A stretch of 64,000 bases of DNA from Burkholderia sp. Bp9142 (GCF_003853415.1 NZ_QTPP01000004.1:248001-312000); one strand, 5' to 3'. Positions 8,702-17,684 are shown, numbered from the stretch's first letter. Made by a program: numbers and translations. The notes: generated by a model not told the origin, from the sequence alone.

Positions 8702-10438
8702 TCACGTGCCGCCCTTCCCGACGTTACCGCCATTACCACCATGACCGCGCGCCTGCAGCAGTTGCAGGCTCTCGTCGACACTCAGCTCGGACATCGCATC
8801 GTCGCGCAGCGTATCGTCCGCCGCGCGGCGCAGCGCATGCAGCGCGTGCTCCTTGATCCGCACGATCGCAAGCTGCAGCCCGCGTGCCGCGCATTCGGCC
8901 GCGAACGTGCGCAACGACTCGATCGTCGTGCCGTCGACATCCGGCGTTTCCTCGAGACTCAGGATCACGACATGCGTGGCGGGCGCGGCCTTCATCAGCG
9001 CGCGCACGCGATTGAGCATCCGGTCTGCGTTCGCGAAGAACAGCTGCGCCTCGGGCCGCACGATCAGCACGCCGGGCACCGGTTTCGCGTCCTCGTGGAT
9101 CGCGACATCGACGAAATCGTGGCTCTCGCGCAGCCGGCCGAGCACGCTGACGTTCGGCTCGGACAGCTTGCGCAGCGTCAGCAGCAGGTTCACGCCGATC
9201 GCCGCGAGCAGCCCATGCAGCACACCGAGCACCAACACCGCGAGCACCGCGGCGACCACGACCAGCCGGTCGCGATGCCAGTCCCAGTACGGCCGGAACA
9301 CCGACGGATGCAGCGAATGGCTGACCGCGAAGATCACGATCGCCGCGAGCACGGGCTCCGGCGTGCGTGCGAGCTGCGGCAGCAGCAGCCACACGATCAG
9401 CGCGACCACGCCGGCTGCCCACAGGCTCGAGAAGCGCGATTGCGCGCCAGCCGCCTCATTCGCCGCAGTCGCCGAATAGCCGGCGCCGACCGGCATCCCG
9501 TGCAGCAGCCCCGACACGAGATTTGCGCAGCCGATCGCGACCAGATCGCGATTTGCCGACACGCTGTCGCCGTGCTTCAGCGCGAAGTTGCGGATCGATC
9601 CGTACGACTCGGCATACAGGATCAGCATCAACGCGAACGCGAGTTCGATCGTCTGCATCCACGCGTTGCGGTCGAGAGGCGGCAGGCCGAACTCGATATG
9701 CTGGAAGTCGATATGGCCGACGATCGCGATCCCGTACTGCTTCCAGTCGACCACGTAGCCTGCCGCGATCGCCAGCACGATCACGACGAGCGTGGCCGGC
9801 ACGCGCTTGCTGCGCCCGAGCAGGAACAGCAGCGCGAGCGCGGTCGCGCCGAGCGCGACGCTCGCGAGGTTCGCATGCGGCGCGCCGATGACGAGCTCGA
9901 GCGCGACATGCGGCGCATCGCCGTGCTGCACGGAAATCGCGAGGATCTTCGGCAACTGCTTGATGACGATCGTCAGCGCGAGGCCGAACGTGAAACCGCG
10001 CAGGACCGGACGCGCGACGAAATCCGACATGCCGCCGAGCCGCGCGACGCCTGCCAGGATGAACAGCACGCCGGTCATCGCGACGAGTGCGGCCGCCAGC
10101 GCGAGTTGCGCGGCGAGCGCCATCCCCGATTCGGCCAGCACGGTCGCCGCGAGCACGGCGGCCGACGACGAGGTCGACGACACGATCGCAAAGCGGCTGC
10201 TGCCGGTCAGCGCGTAGACGACGAGTCCCGACAGCAGCGCGATGAGACCGGCCTGCGGCGGCAGGTTGGCGAGCCCCGCATACGCGACCGCCTCGGGAAT
10301 CAGCAGCCCGGCGATCGACAGGCCGGCCAGCGCATCGAGGCCGATGCGCCGCGTGGGCGGCGGCGTTGCCGCATCGAGTGCAGCGAAATGCTCGGGATGC
10401 TGCGGGCCGGCATCCGGACGGGTCGGGGCGGTCGTCAT
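8702..10438 (-). CDS. SulP-family anion transporter with C-terminal STAS domain
   Basis: This 578-residue inner membrane protein resembles sulfate permeases and bicarbonate transporters. The N-terminal half starts with the SulP motif region A-G-L-S-I-A-G-L-L-I-P-E-A-V-A-Y-A and has about a dozen membrane segments. A cytoplasmic STAS domain occupies roughly residues 430-550, followed by a glycine-rich tail. Start 10438 gives the normal length; the frame is open upstream but overlaps the preceding gene. It lies 23 bases after the ParB-like gene and is probably cotranscribed with it. The anion cannot be told from sequence. Confidence 0.88.
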   Translation of the reverse strand: MTTAPTRPDAGPQHPEHFAALDAATPPPTRRIGLDALAGLSIAGLLIPEAVAYAGLANLPPQAGLIALLSGLVVYALTGSSRFAIVSSTSSSAAVLAATVLAESGMALAAQLALAAALVAMTGVLFILAGVARLGGMSDFVARPVLRGFTFGLALTIVIKQLPKILAISVQHGDAPHVALELVIGAPHANLASVALGATALALLFLLGRSKRVPATLVVIVLAIAAGYVVDWKQYGIAIVGHIDFQHIEFGLPPLDRNAWMQTIELAFALMLILYAESYGSIRNFALKHGDSVSANRDLVAIGCANLVSGLLHGMPVGAGYSATAANEAAGAQSRFSSLWAAGVVALIVWLLLPQLARTPEPVLAAIVIFAVSHSLHPSVFRPYWDWHRDRLVVVAAVLAVLVLGVLHGLLAAIGVNLLLTLRKLSEPNVSVLGRLRESHDFVDVAIHEDAKPVPGVLIVRPEAQLFFANADRMLNRVRALMKAAPATHVVILSLEETPDVDGTTIESLRTFAAECAARGLQLAIVRIKEHALHALRRAADDTLRDDAMSELSVDESLQLLQARGHGGNGGNVGKGGT

Positions 10439-10461
10439 GAGGCAGCAGGCACCGGGCCGTA

Positions 10462-11088
10462 TCAGGGTTTGATGGCGATGACACCCGACCAGCCGGGCAG
10501 ATAGCGCGCGTCCTGGTCGTGTGCACGGCGCAGCGAGATATCGAGCGCCTTCGAGAAGTTCTTGCGAATCTGGTCGAGCGTCACGTGCTGGCGCAGGTAG
10601 TCGGCCCACAGGAATTCGCTGAACGGCGTCGCATCCTTCGCATAGCCGCCGGCCGTGCGCAGTTCGCCCGCGAGGCTCCGGTACGGATCGTCCTCGAGCC
10701 CCGTCAGCACCTTCGGCAGATGCGCGTAGTCACGACGCGAGCCATCCGCGCCGAACGGGTGCACCCACTGGTTGTGTTCCATCATCCGCCAGAAGATCGT
10801 GTCATCGAGCCAGGACAGATCCTTCAGCAGCATCGCGTTCACGCGCGTCTCCCCCTCCTCGATCAGTGCGAGGCCGAGATGGTGGTGATCGGTGATGTAA
10901 TGAAGCCCGCCCGGGCCGAGGACGGCCGGAAACCAGTGCGATTCGATCGCGGCCTTGCGCGCACGCTTGTCGAGCGTTTTCCAGTGCTTGCGCTTCGCTT
11001 TCACCTCGCGATAGCCGACCGTCATTTGCGTCGGACGCAGCGCGTCGAGCCGGACGGGAATGAGATGAACGTCGTTGCCGAGTGCCAT
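10462..11088 (-). CDS. ParB-like nuclease-domain protein (ParBc_2 type)
   Basis: This 208-residue cytoplasmic protein resembles the ParBc_2 family, a stand-alone ParB/sulfiredoxin-like fold. Visible features are the N-terminal I-P-V-R-L-D-A-L-R-P-T-Q strand and the Y-I-T-D-H-H-H-L segment near 70, where ParB-like nucleases keep nucleotide-binding residues. There is no helix-turn-helix or ParA partner, so it is not a partition protein. It precedes the SulP gene in the same direction. Its function is unknown. Confidence 0.72.
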   Translation of the reverse strand: MALGNDVHLIPVRLDALRPTQMTVGYREVKAKRKHWKTLDKRARKAAIESHWFPAVLGPGGLHYITDHHHLGLALIEEGETRVNAMLLKDLSWLDDTIFWRMMEHNQWVHPFGADGSRRDYAHLPKVLTGLEDDPYRSLAGELRTAGGYAKDATPFSEFLWADYLRQHVTLDQIRKNFSKALDISLRRAHDQDARYLPGWSGVIAIKP

Positions 11089-11221
11089 GGTCGTACCCCA
11101 TGTTGCGAATTTCCGGCAACGATACTCCTGATCGTGCGAACCGTTAATACGTCTCGACCTCGATACGCATGCGCTTGATCATCGCTGACGGCAAGCCGCG
11201 CAGCCGCGTCGCGTTGCCACG

Positions 11222-11764
11222 TCATGCGCGCAGGTCGTCGCGCTCGAGACGATGACGCACGTAAGGAATCCCGTCGTGCACGACGCTCACGCGCCGCATC
11301 CCGAGCTTGCGTGCGACGTTCAGCGAGCCCTGGTTCGCTTCCGCGATATCGGCGATCACGCGCGGCAGCCGCACGGTGTCGAATGCGTGATGCACGGCGG
11401 CCGCCGCCGCCTCGCTCGCGATGCCTCGCCCCCACGCAGCGCGCACAAGCCGCCAGCCGATCTCGACGTCGCGCGCGCCGTCCGCATAGTCGGGAATCAG
11501 CAGGATCCAGCCGATGAACGCGTCGGGCATGGCCCTCTCGAAGATCGACCAGTAGCCGAGCCCCGGCGGATAGTCGCGCGTGATCCGGTGCGTGACGAAG
11601 CGGCGGTGTTCGCCCGGATCGTGCCACGGGCCGGCGATGTACCGCGTGACCTCGGGATCGCGATCCATCTCGATGCTCGCGTCGAGGTCGGCCAGCACGC
11701 GCGGGCGCAGCCACAGCCGCTCGGTCTCCAGGACGGGCAACGTGGCAACGGATGGTTCGGTCAT
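11222..11764 (-). CDS. GNAT-family N-acetyltransferase (RimJ/RimL-like)
   Basis: This 180-residue protein has the L-E-T-E-R-L-W-L-R-P start typical of the RimJ/RimL group and an acetyl-CoA-binding region around W-G-R-G-I-A-S-E-A near 110-120 (the usual Q/R-x-x-G-x-G/A loop). Members acetylate ribosomal proteins, antibiotics or small molecules; the substrate here is unknown. Start 11764 is supported by AGGA 7-8 bases upstream. Confidence 0.85.
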   Translation of the reverse strand: MTEPSVATLPVLETERLWLRPRVLADLDASIEMDRDPEVTRYIAGPWHDPGEHRRFVTHRITRDYPPGLGYWSIFERAMPDAFIGWILLIPDYADGARDVEIGWRLVRAAWGRGIASEAAAAAVHHAFDTVRLPRVIADIAEANQGSLNVARKLGMRRVSVVHDGIPYVRHRLERDDLRA

Positions 11765-12046
11765 CGGGATTCCTGATTCGGTGGCGATGCGCAGCGCGCG
11801 CATGACATCACTGCTACAAAATGCCTTCCGGAATGATACAGACGCCTGACGCTTGTTTCGCGCGGCTCCGTTTCAGTTTTCTCAATAGTTCATTTCATAG
11901 GGATTATTCCCGATTCGCGGTTATCGCGCCCCACATCGCACGGCACCGCGGCCCACACTCGAGCCATGCCCCCCGCGCCGCGCGCAAGCCGGGCCGGCAT
12001 CCGCCTGCAGATCGTGAGCGCGCAAGCCAACGAGGAGACCTCGGAC
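11765..12046. other. Intergenic region before the MFS pseudogene
   Basis: No credible gene is visible. The left part should carry the GNAT promoter, and the right end has a GAGGAGA ribosome site for the following pseudogene. The stretch at about 11870-11930 is locally A+T-rich. Confidence 0.35.
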
Positions 12047-12419
12047 ATGAGCTGGACCCGCGAATAGCGCAACGTCACGATCGCCGCCTACCTCGGGTGG
12101 ACGCTCGACGCGTTCGATTTTTTCCTGATGGTCTTCGTGCTGAAGGACATCGCCGCCGAATTCGCGTCGACGATCCCCGCCGTCGCGTTCGCGCTCACGC
12201 TGACGCTCGCGATGCGCCCGATCGGCGCGCTGATCTTCGGCCGGTAATGCGACGATGCAGGCATCGCTCGCGGTTTCGCAGGGCAACAACTACGGTTTCG
12301 CGCTGGCACTCGTGGCCGGTATCGTGGCCGTCGTGATTGCCGTGCTGATCCTGTTCAGCCGAGAGCGGCGCGGCATCGACATGACGCAATCCGTCAATAC
12401 GCGTACCACCGTCGGCTGA
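12047..12419 (+). pseudogene. Decayed MFS transporter (start and end fragments only)
   Basis: An ATG at 12047 with a GAGGAGA site begins a recognisable MFS N-terminus, but codon 7 is TAG (12065-12067), probably from CAG. The frame continues through transporter-like sequence (A-Y-L-G-W-T-L-D-A-F-D-F-F near 12073-12120) to I-F-G-R and a TAA at 12245. A C-terminal fragment follows in another frame (about 12249-12419) and ends in F-S-R-E-R-R-G-I-D. Most of the roughly 400-codon gene is missing between the two fragments, so an internal deletion followed or accompanied the nonsense mutation. The metabolite/H+ symporter type is suggested by the N-terminal motif. Confidence 0.8.
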
Positions 12420-12572
12420 GCCCGCGTGTTGCCGCATTGCACCATCGCGTGCGCCTCGTCCCGCCGGGGCGACATGCGATGTTTTCCGCACCTGCACATC
12501 GAACTAGAGGAATTTGTCCAGATTCCCCGCTTGCCCGCGCCGCCCGCGTTTTTTTATCTTAATAAAAACGAC

Positions 12573-12591
12573 TGTTTGAATCAGACAAACA
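12573..12591. promoter_or_regulatory. Probable operator of the TetR/PsrA-like regulator
   Basis: TGTTTG (12573-12578) and CAAACA (12586-12591) form an inverted repeat 45 bases before the TetR start codon. The half-sites are those of Pseudomonas PsrA operators (CAAAC and GTTTG), but in the opposite arrangement and with a 7-base gap. Autoregulation is inferred. Confidence 0.55.
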
Positions 12592-12635
12592 AATCACCTG
12601 TTCGCGGCCGGGCGACCGGCATTGGGAGGCGGGAC

Positions 12636-13454
12636 ATGGCAGTAAGTCAAGAGGGACGACCGTCCGCGGGACGGTCGTCCGGGACGCGGTCATCCGGCAA
12701 TCGGCAAACCGGCGGGACGAAGGCGCGCATTCTCGATGCGGCCGAGGACCTGTTCATCGAACATGGCTTCGAAGCCATGTCGATGCGGCAGATCACGTCG
12801 CGCGCGGCGGTGAACCTCGCCGCGGTCAACTACCACTTCGGCAGCAAGGAAGCACTGATCCACGCGATGCTGTCGCGTCGGCTCGATCAGCTCAACCAGG
12901 AACGCCTCGGCATCCTCGACCGCTTCGATGCGCAACTCGGTGCGCACATTACCTGCGAGCACGTGCTCGGTGCGATGTTCATTCCCGCGCTGAAGGCGTC
13001 GCGCGACCCCGATCGCGGCGGCCCCGCCTTCCTCCGGCTGATCGGCCGCGCGTACACCGACCCGTCGCCGTTCGTGCGCAATTTCCTGACCGCGCACTAT
13101 GCGAGCGTCGCGGGCCGCTTCTTCGATTCGTTCCAGCGCGCGCTGCCGCATCTGCCGCGCACGGAACTCGGCTGGCGGCTGCACTTCGCGATCGGCGCGC
13201 TGTCCGGCGCGCTGGCCGGTGCCGAAACCGAAAGCCTGATCGACGAATTCTCGCAAGGCCGGACGATGAACGACGTGCAGATGATCGCGCGGCTTTCGTC
13301 ACTGATCGTCGCCGCGTTGAAGGCGCCGATGCCCGACAGCGCGCAGTTGTCGATCTTCGCGGCCGTGCTCGACGATGCAGGCGCGAGCGAAGCGTTCGGG
13401 CTGGCGTCGAGTGCGGCCGCAGCCGATACGGCAACGGTGCATTCGGCGAGCTGA
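12636..13454 (+). CDS. TetR-family regulator, PsrA-like (fatty acid metabolism)
   Basis: This 272-residue DNA-binding repressor has a TetR helix-turn-helix at about residues 28-75 (I-L-D-A-A-E-D-L-F, then V-N-L-A-A-V-N-Y-H-F-G-S-K-E-A-L-I), a stretch very close to PsrA of Pseudomonas. The C-terminal domain keeps the F-L-R-L-I-G-R-A and W-R-L-H-F-A-I-G-A motifs of that group. Start 12636 has GGGAGG upstream; the frame is open further upstream but through the operator region. PsrA-like proteins respond to long-chain fatty acids or acyl-CoA, which fits the FadD-like ligase gene downstream. The serine/glycine-rich first 25 residues are probably disordered. Confidence 0.82.
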   Translation: MAVSQEGRPSAGRSSGTRSSGNRQTGGTKARILDAAEDLFIEHGFEAMSMRQITSRAAVNLAAVNYHFGSKEALIHAMLSRRLDQLNQERLGILDRFDAQLGAHITCEHVLGAMFIPALKASRDPDRGGPAFLRLIGRAYTDPSPFVRNFLTAHYASVAGRFFDSFQRALPHLPRTELGWRLHFAIGALSGALAGAETESLIDEFSQGRTMNDVQMIARLSSLIVAALKAPMPDSAQLSIFAAVLDDAGASEAFGLASSAAAADTATVHSAS

Positions 13455-13605
13455 TCGCGCCAGGCCGCGCAGGCGGCGTTTCACGATACATGCGGCCCGG
13501 GCCGGCGTTGATGCGCTGGCTCGGGCCGAACGAATGTCATGCGGCGGGAGCCAAGGCTGGCTGGCTTTCGCCGACGAAAACAGCACGGGTACGAGTCAGC
13601 GACGC

Positions 13606-13769
13606 AGCGCTAACTCTCACCGACCGCGAAGCATGGGGTGAGATTGAACGCTAAAGCGCCAGCTCTCACCGACCGCGAAGCATGGGGTGAGAGTAAGCGC
13701 TAAAGCGCTAACTCTTCACCGACCGCGAAGCATGGGGTGAGAGTAAGCGCTAAAGCGCTAACTCTCACC
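13606..13769. repeat. 49-50 bp tandem repeat upstream of fadD
   Basis: Three full units and a partial fourth lie just before the acyl-CoA ligase gene. The common core CACCGACCGCGAAGCATGGG begins at 13618, 13667 and 13717, and its first part recurs at 13766. Each unit can fold twice: CTCTCACC with GGTGAGAG around the core, and the self-complementary AGCGCT repeated as AGCGCTAAAGCGCT. One copy has an inserted T (CTCTTCACC). Copies are nearly identical, so the array is recent or maintained. Confidence 0.85.
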
Positions 13770-13785
13770 GACACGGAGACACATC

Positions 13786-15540
13786 ATGTCATCATCCGCA
13801 GCAACCGAACCGGCCCAGCTCCCGCCGAACAGCGACGGCATCTGGTACGCGTCGTATCCGCCCGGCGTGCCGCACGAGATCGACGTCACGCAATACGCAT
13901 CGCTCGTGCAGTTCTTCGACGAATGCACGACGCGCTTCGCCGAGCGGGTCGCCTACGTGAGCGCAGGCGCATCGATGACCTACCGCACGCTCGCGCAGAA
14001 AGTCGATGCGTTCGCATCGTATCTGCAAAGCACCGGCGTGAAGCCGGGCGACCGCGTCGCGATCATGCTGCCGAACACGTTCCAGTACCCGGTCGCGCTG
14101 TTCGGCACGCTAAAGGCCGGCGCGATCGTCGTCAACGTCAATCCGCTCTACACCGCGCGCGAACTCGCACATCAGTTGAAGGACAGCGGCGCGCAGACGA
14201 TCGTCGTGTTCGAGAACTTCGCGCGCACGCTTCAGGACGCCCTGCCGGAAACGCAGGTGAAGAACATCCTCGTCACCGCGCTCGGCGACCTGCTCGCCGA
14301 CGGTTTCAATGCGAAGGGACGCCTGATCAATTTCGTGCTGAAGCACGTGAAGAAGCTCGTGCCGGCCTACAACCTGCCGCAGGCGATCCGGCTGCGCTCC
14401 GCCCTCGCGCTCGGCGCACGCGGCAAAGCGCAGCCGGTGCAGGTGACGCGCGACGATCTCGCGTTCCTGCAATACACGGGCGGCACGACCGGCGTCGCGA
14501 AAGGCGCGATGCTCACGCACGGCAACCTGATCGCGAACCTGCTGCAGGCCAAGGCGTGGATCGCCGACCAGGTTTCGGGCGACGTCGAGACCGTACTGAC
14601 GCCGCTACCGCTCTATCACATCTATTCGCTGACGGTGAACGCGTTCATCTTCATGGGGCTCGGCGGGCGCAACATCCTGATCGCGAACCCGCGCGACATG
14701 AAGATGGTGATGAAGATCATCCGCAACGAAACCTTCACCGGGATCACCGGCATCAACACGCTGTACAACGCGTTCCTCGACAACGAGGAATTCCGCAAGC
14801 GCGACTTCTCGAAGCTCAAGCTCGCGATGGCGGGCGGGATGGCGATGCAGCGCGCCGTCGCGGAGCGCTTCCAGCAAGTCACGGGCCGGCCGGTCGTCGA
14901 GGGCTACGGGCTCACCGAATGCTCGCCGATCGTCACCATGAATCCGGTGAACCTGAACGACATGGCCGCGTTCAGCGGCTCGATCGGCCTGCCCGCGCCG
15001 TCGACGCTCGTGCGCTTTCGCCACGAGGACGGCACCTGGGCCGCCGTCGGCGAGCCAGGCGAGCTGTGCGTGCGCGGTCCGCAGGTGATGCGCGGCTACT
15101 GGCAGCGTCCCGACGAAACCGCGAAGGTGATCGACGCCGACGGCTGGCTCGGCACCGGCGACATCGGCGTGATGGACGAGCGCGGCTTCATCCGCCTCAT
15201 CGACCGCAAGAAGGACATGATCCTCGTTTCGGGCTTCAACGTGTATCCGAACGAGATCGAGGAAGTGCTGGTCACGCACCCGGGCATCAGCGAAGCGGCT
15301 GCGATCGGTATCCCGGACGACGTACAGGGCGAACGGATCAAGGTCTTTGTCGTGCGCCGTGACCCGGCGCTGACGGTCGACGACGTGCTCGCGCACTGCC
15401 GCAAGAACCTGACCGGCTACAAGATACCGAAGTTCGTCGAGTTCCGCGACGCGCTGCCGCAGACCAACGTCGGCAAGATCCTGCGCCGCGCGCTGCGCGA
15501 CGAGGAACTCGCCAGGATCAAGGCCGCGAAGCAGGGCTGA
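13786..15540 (+). CDS. fadD: Long-chain fatty acid--CoA ligase (AMP-forming, FadD-like)
   Basis: This 584-residue adenylate-forming enzyme activates fatty acids to acyl-CoA with ATP for beta-oxidation. It has the P-loop Y-T-G-G-T-T-G-V-A-K-G (230-240), G-Y-G-L-T-E-C-S-P near 373, the G-W-L-x-T-G-D hinge region, D-R-K-K-D-M-I-L-V-S-G-F-N-V-Y-P, and the catalytic lysine in T-N-V-G-K-I-L-R-R near the C-terminus. Length is normal. GGAGA lies 8-9 bases before the ATG. The PsrA-like TetR gene upstream and the intervening tandem repeat probably take part in its control. Confidence 0.9.
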   Translation: MSSSAATEPAQLPPNSDGIWYASYPPGVPHEIDVTQYASLVQFFDECTTRFAERVAYVSAGASMTYRTLAQKVDAFASYLQSTGVKPGDRVAIMLPNTFQYPVALFGTLKAGAIVVNVNPLYTARELAHQLKDSGAQTIVVFENFARTLQDALPETQVKNILVTALGDLLADGFNAKGRLINFVLKHVKKLVPAYNLPQAIRLRSALALGARGKAQPVQVTRDDLAFLQYTGGTTGVAKGAMLTHGNLIANLLQAKAWIADQVSGDVETVLTPLPLYHIYSLTVNAFIFMGLGGRNILIANPRDMKMVMKIIRNETFTGITGINTLYNAFLDNEEFRKRDFSKLKLAMAGGMAMQRAVAERFQQVTGRPVVEGYGLTECSPIVTMNPVNLNDMAAFSGSIGLPAPSTLVRFRHEDGTWAAVGEPGELCVRGPQVMRGYWQRPDETAKVIDADGWLGTGDIGVMDERGFIRLIDRKKDMILVSGFNVYPNEIEEVLVTHPGISEAAAIGIPDDVQGERIKVFVVRRDPALTVDDVLAHCRKNLTGYKIPKFVEFRDALPQTNVGKILRRALRDEELARIKAAKQG

Positions 15541-15569
15541 ACGCCGCATCGCTCGAGGAGACGCTGTCG

Positions 15570-16484
15570 ATGAACGAGGGAAACAAGCGCCGCGCGGCGC
15601 ATGCCGCCGCCGCGGTCGCCTGCATGCTGCTGCTCGCGCAGCCGGGCCTGCATGCGCAGGAAACGGCCGATGCCGCGAGCGCGACACCGGAGGCCGCGCT
15701 ACCGCCGGAACTGGCGAAAGTCACGCGCGAGCCGGTCAGTCAGCAGGCGCGCTGGCTGCGCGCAGCCGCACAGCGCGGCACGCTCGCACAACTTGACGAC
15801 GCGACGCTCACGGCGCTGTTCAGGGCGCTCGATCCGCTCGCCGTACCGTTCTACATCCGCAATGGTCCCAACGGCTATCCGTCGTACCAGTTCACGATGG
15901 TGCGTCAGGAACGCATCAGCGGAAAATGGTCCGACACGCCCGACCGCATGCTCGTGAAGACCACCCGCGAGCCGTTGCGGGTATATGCGAAATGGCTGCC
16001 AGGCGGCGCGCACGCGGGGCAGGAGACGATCTACGACACGACCCGGCGCAAGGACGAGATGTACGGCCATCTCGGCGGCCTGCTCGGCAAGATTCCGTTG
16101 TGGACGGCACTCGACGGTGCACTCGCACGCGCGCAGTCGAATCACCAGGTGAAGGATCTCGGCACCGAGTTCATCACGAACCTGTACCTGACCGAAGGAA
16201 GGAAATACCAGGAAGCCGGCGTGCAGCGGCCGACGCAGGTGGAGGCGAAGACAATCGGCGGCGTGCGCGTCGTCGCGCTCACCTACGAGACGCCGACCGG
16301 CCGGCCGCAGTTCTACGCGAAGAAGGAAATCCTCGGGCTCGACCTGCACGCGCCCTACTTCCGGACTGTCGAGTCCTATGACAACGACGGCAGGATCTTC
16401 GAGCGGATCATCATCGAGAAAATCGCGCCGGCAACGCTCGACGAATCTGCGTTCGACCCGAAAAACCCGGACTACGCGTTCTGA
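15570..16484 (+). CDS. Exported DUF1571-family protein
   Basis: This 304-residue protein has a signal peptide (hydrophobic residues about 10-28, cleavage near H-A-Q) and then a globular region resembling DUF1571: M-V-R-Q-E-R-I-S-G-K-W, R-V-Y-A-K-W-L-P-G-G and I-Y-D-T-T-R-R-K-D. It is probably periplasmic. It starts 29 bases after fadD with a GAGGAG site, so cotranscription is likely. The function of the family is not known to me; a lipid or envelope role would fit the neighbour. Confidence 0.72.
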   Translation: MNEGNKRRAAHAAAAVACMLLLAQPGLHAQETADAASATPEAALPPELAKVTREPVSQQARWLRAAAQRGTLAQLDDATLTALFRALDPLAVPFYIRNGPNGYPSYQFTMVRQERISGKWSDTPDRMLVKTTREPLRVYAKWLPGGAHAGQETIYDTTRRKDEMYGHLGGLLGKIPLWTALDGALARAQSNHQVKDLGTEFITNLYLTEGRKYQEAGVQRPTQVEAKTIGGVRVVALTYETPTGRPQFYAKKEILGLDLHAPYFRTVESYDNDGRIFERIIIEKIAPATLDESAFDPKNPDYAF

Positions 16485-16511
16485 TCGTCACCGGCGCCAC
16501 GCACGTCGCGC

Positions 16512-16793
16512 TCAGTCGTCGTCATCGTCGTGATGCTTGCGCCAATGCTTGTAATAGTGCTTGCGCCATTTCCGGTAGCCGTCGTCGTCTTCGTCGCCGT
16601 AGTAACCGTATCCGTAACCCGGATAGGCGACCACCGCCGGCTGTGGCGCCACATAGACCGGCGCCGGCGCGACATAGACCGGCGCGACCGGCACGCCTAT
16701 GCCCACCGACAGGTCGACGTGCCCCGCCATTGCACTGCCGGAAGCAAGCAACGCCACGCTTCCGATCCACACCGCCAAGCTCCTCTTGCTCAT
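16512..16793 (-). CDS. Small secreted protein with tyrosine/histidine/aspartate-rich tail
   Basis: This 93-residue precursor has a clear signal peptide (about 1-23, ending A-M-A) followed by a valine/proline-rich repeat (V-Y-V-A-P twice), a glycine/tyrosine-rich patch, a basic Y-R-K-W-R-K-H-Y-Y-K-H-W segment and five terminal aspartates. Start 16793 follows AGGGAA. Similar small YXWXXH-type secreted proteins are common in Burkholderia, with unknown role; metal binding by the His/Asp tail is possible. Confidence 0.65.
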   Translation of the reverse strand: MSKRSLAVWIGSVALLASGSAMAGHVDLSVGIGVPVAPVYVAPAPVYVAPQPAVVAYPGYGYGYYGDEDDDGYRKWRKHYYKHWRKHHDDDDD

Positions 16794-16882
16794 GTTCCCT
16801 TCCCTGATCCGCCGGCCTGCCCGGCACGCGCGTCGAATGTAATTCCGCCGCGTGCCGCCAGGTGCTACGCCGTTGCGAGAGT

Positions 16883-16899
16883 CGTAACGCGACGTAACC
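16883..16899. promoter_or_regulatory. Tandem CGTAAC repeats between the divergent small secreted gene and hfq2
   Basis: CGTAACG (16883-16889) and CGTAACC (16893-16899) are direct repeats 10 bases apart, one helical turn. They match in sequence the CGTTACG/CGTAACG elements upstream of the sigma-54 promoter at 32009. A shared binding protein is only a possibility. Confidence 0.25.
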
Positions 16900-17087
16900 A
16901 AACGGCACTAGCCATTTGACCGAATCGCGAAAACGCATGGGAACGTCTATAGTGGGTTACGGTTCGACACAATCACGACCGCGCGCTGGCGGAACGAACA
17001 GGGTAAAATCCCGCCAAACACCTGGTGGGCGAACACGCCACACACACGCACAACATATTCTCTGACGCAGGCTCCTGCCGCACCTCA

Positions 17088-17681
17088 ATGGCCAATCCCG
17101 CAGAATCCCATCCGCAAAACGACTTCATCAATTCGGCGCGCAAGGAACGTAAGCGTGTTGAAATCTATCTTGTCAACGGCATTCGTCTGACGGGGTGTAT
17201 CGAGTCGTTCGACCAGTACCTGGTGATGCTGCGCACCCCCGTGGGTCTGCAAGGCATCTACAAGCGTGCGATTTCCACGATCCAGCTCGACACGGGCGGC
17301 TCGCGCCCGGGCGGCGGCGGTCCCCGCGGCCCGCGTACCGGCGGTCGGCCGGGCGGCGGCCGCGAAGGCGGCGGCCACAGCCCCTACGGTTCGCACGGCG
17401 GCGCCCGCGAATCGCGCGGCGACGGCGGCTACGGCTCGCGTGAGCCGCGTGAAGGTTACGGTTCGCGCGAGCCGCGCGAAGGCTATGGCTCCCGCGAACC
17501 ACGCGAGGGTTATGGCGCACCGCGCGAGCCCCGCGAAGGCTACGGCGCACCGCGTGAAAGCTACGGCGCGCCGCGCGATGCCGGCGACGCATCGGGCAGC
17601 CCGTCGCCGTCCGACGCACGCGGCGGCAACGGGCCGGTGATCGTCACGCGCCGCCGGCGAATCGTGCCGGACGGCCAGTAA
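17088..17681 (+). CDS. hfq2: Second RNA chaperone Hfq (Hfq2-type, extended C-terminus)
   Basis: Hfq binds small RNAs and mRNAs as a hexameric ring. The Sm core spans residues 10-70, with Sm1 [17 protein letters not shown] (27-43) and Sm2 I-Y-K-R-A-I-S-T (57-64). The highly conserved Sm2 Y-K-H is Y-K-R here (R60). A long glycine/arginine-rich tail follows, with five to six near-repeats of Y-G-S-R-E-P-R-E-G, making 197 residues against about 80-100 for ordinary Hfq. B. cenocepacia is known to have a second, larger Hfq2 in addition to the housekeeping Hfq. The ATG at 17088 begins the Sm fold; an upstream in-frame ATG at 17025 has no similarity. A strong terminator follows. Confidence 0.88.
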   Translation: MANPAESHPQNDFINSARKERKRVEIYLVNGIRLTGCIESFDQYLVMLRTPVGLQGIYKRAISTIQLDTGGSRPGGGGPRGPRTGGRPGGGREGGGHSPYGSHGGARESRGDGGYGSREPREGYGSREPREGYGSREPREGYGAPREPREGYGAPRESYGAPRDAGDASGSPSPSDARGGNGPVIVTRRRRIVPDGQ

Positions 17682-17684
17682 AGC

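Noticed and set aside
10462-11088. Plasmid-type ParB partition gene
   Set aside because: There is no ParA gene, no helix-turn-helix and no parS-like repeat; the protein fits the stand-alone ParBc_2 group.
13606-13769. CRISPR array
   Set aside because: The units are contiguous with no unique spacers, and no cas genes are near.
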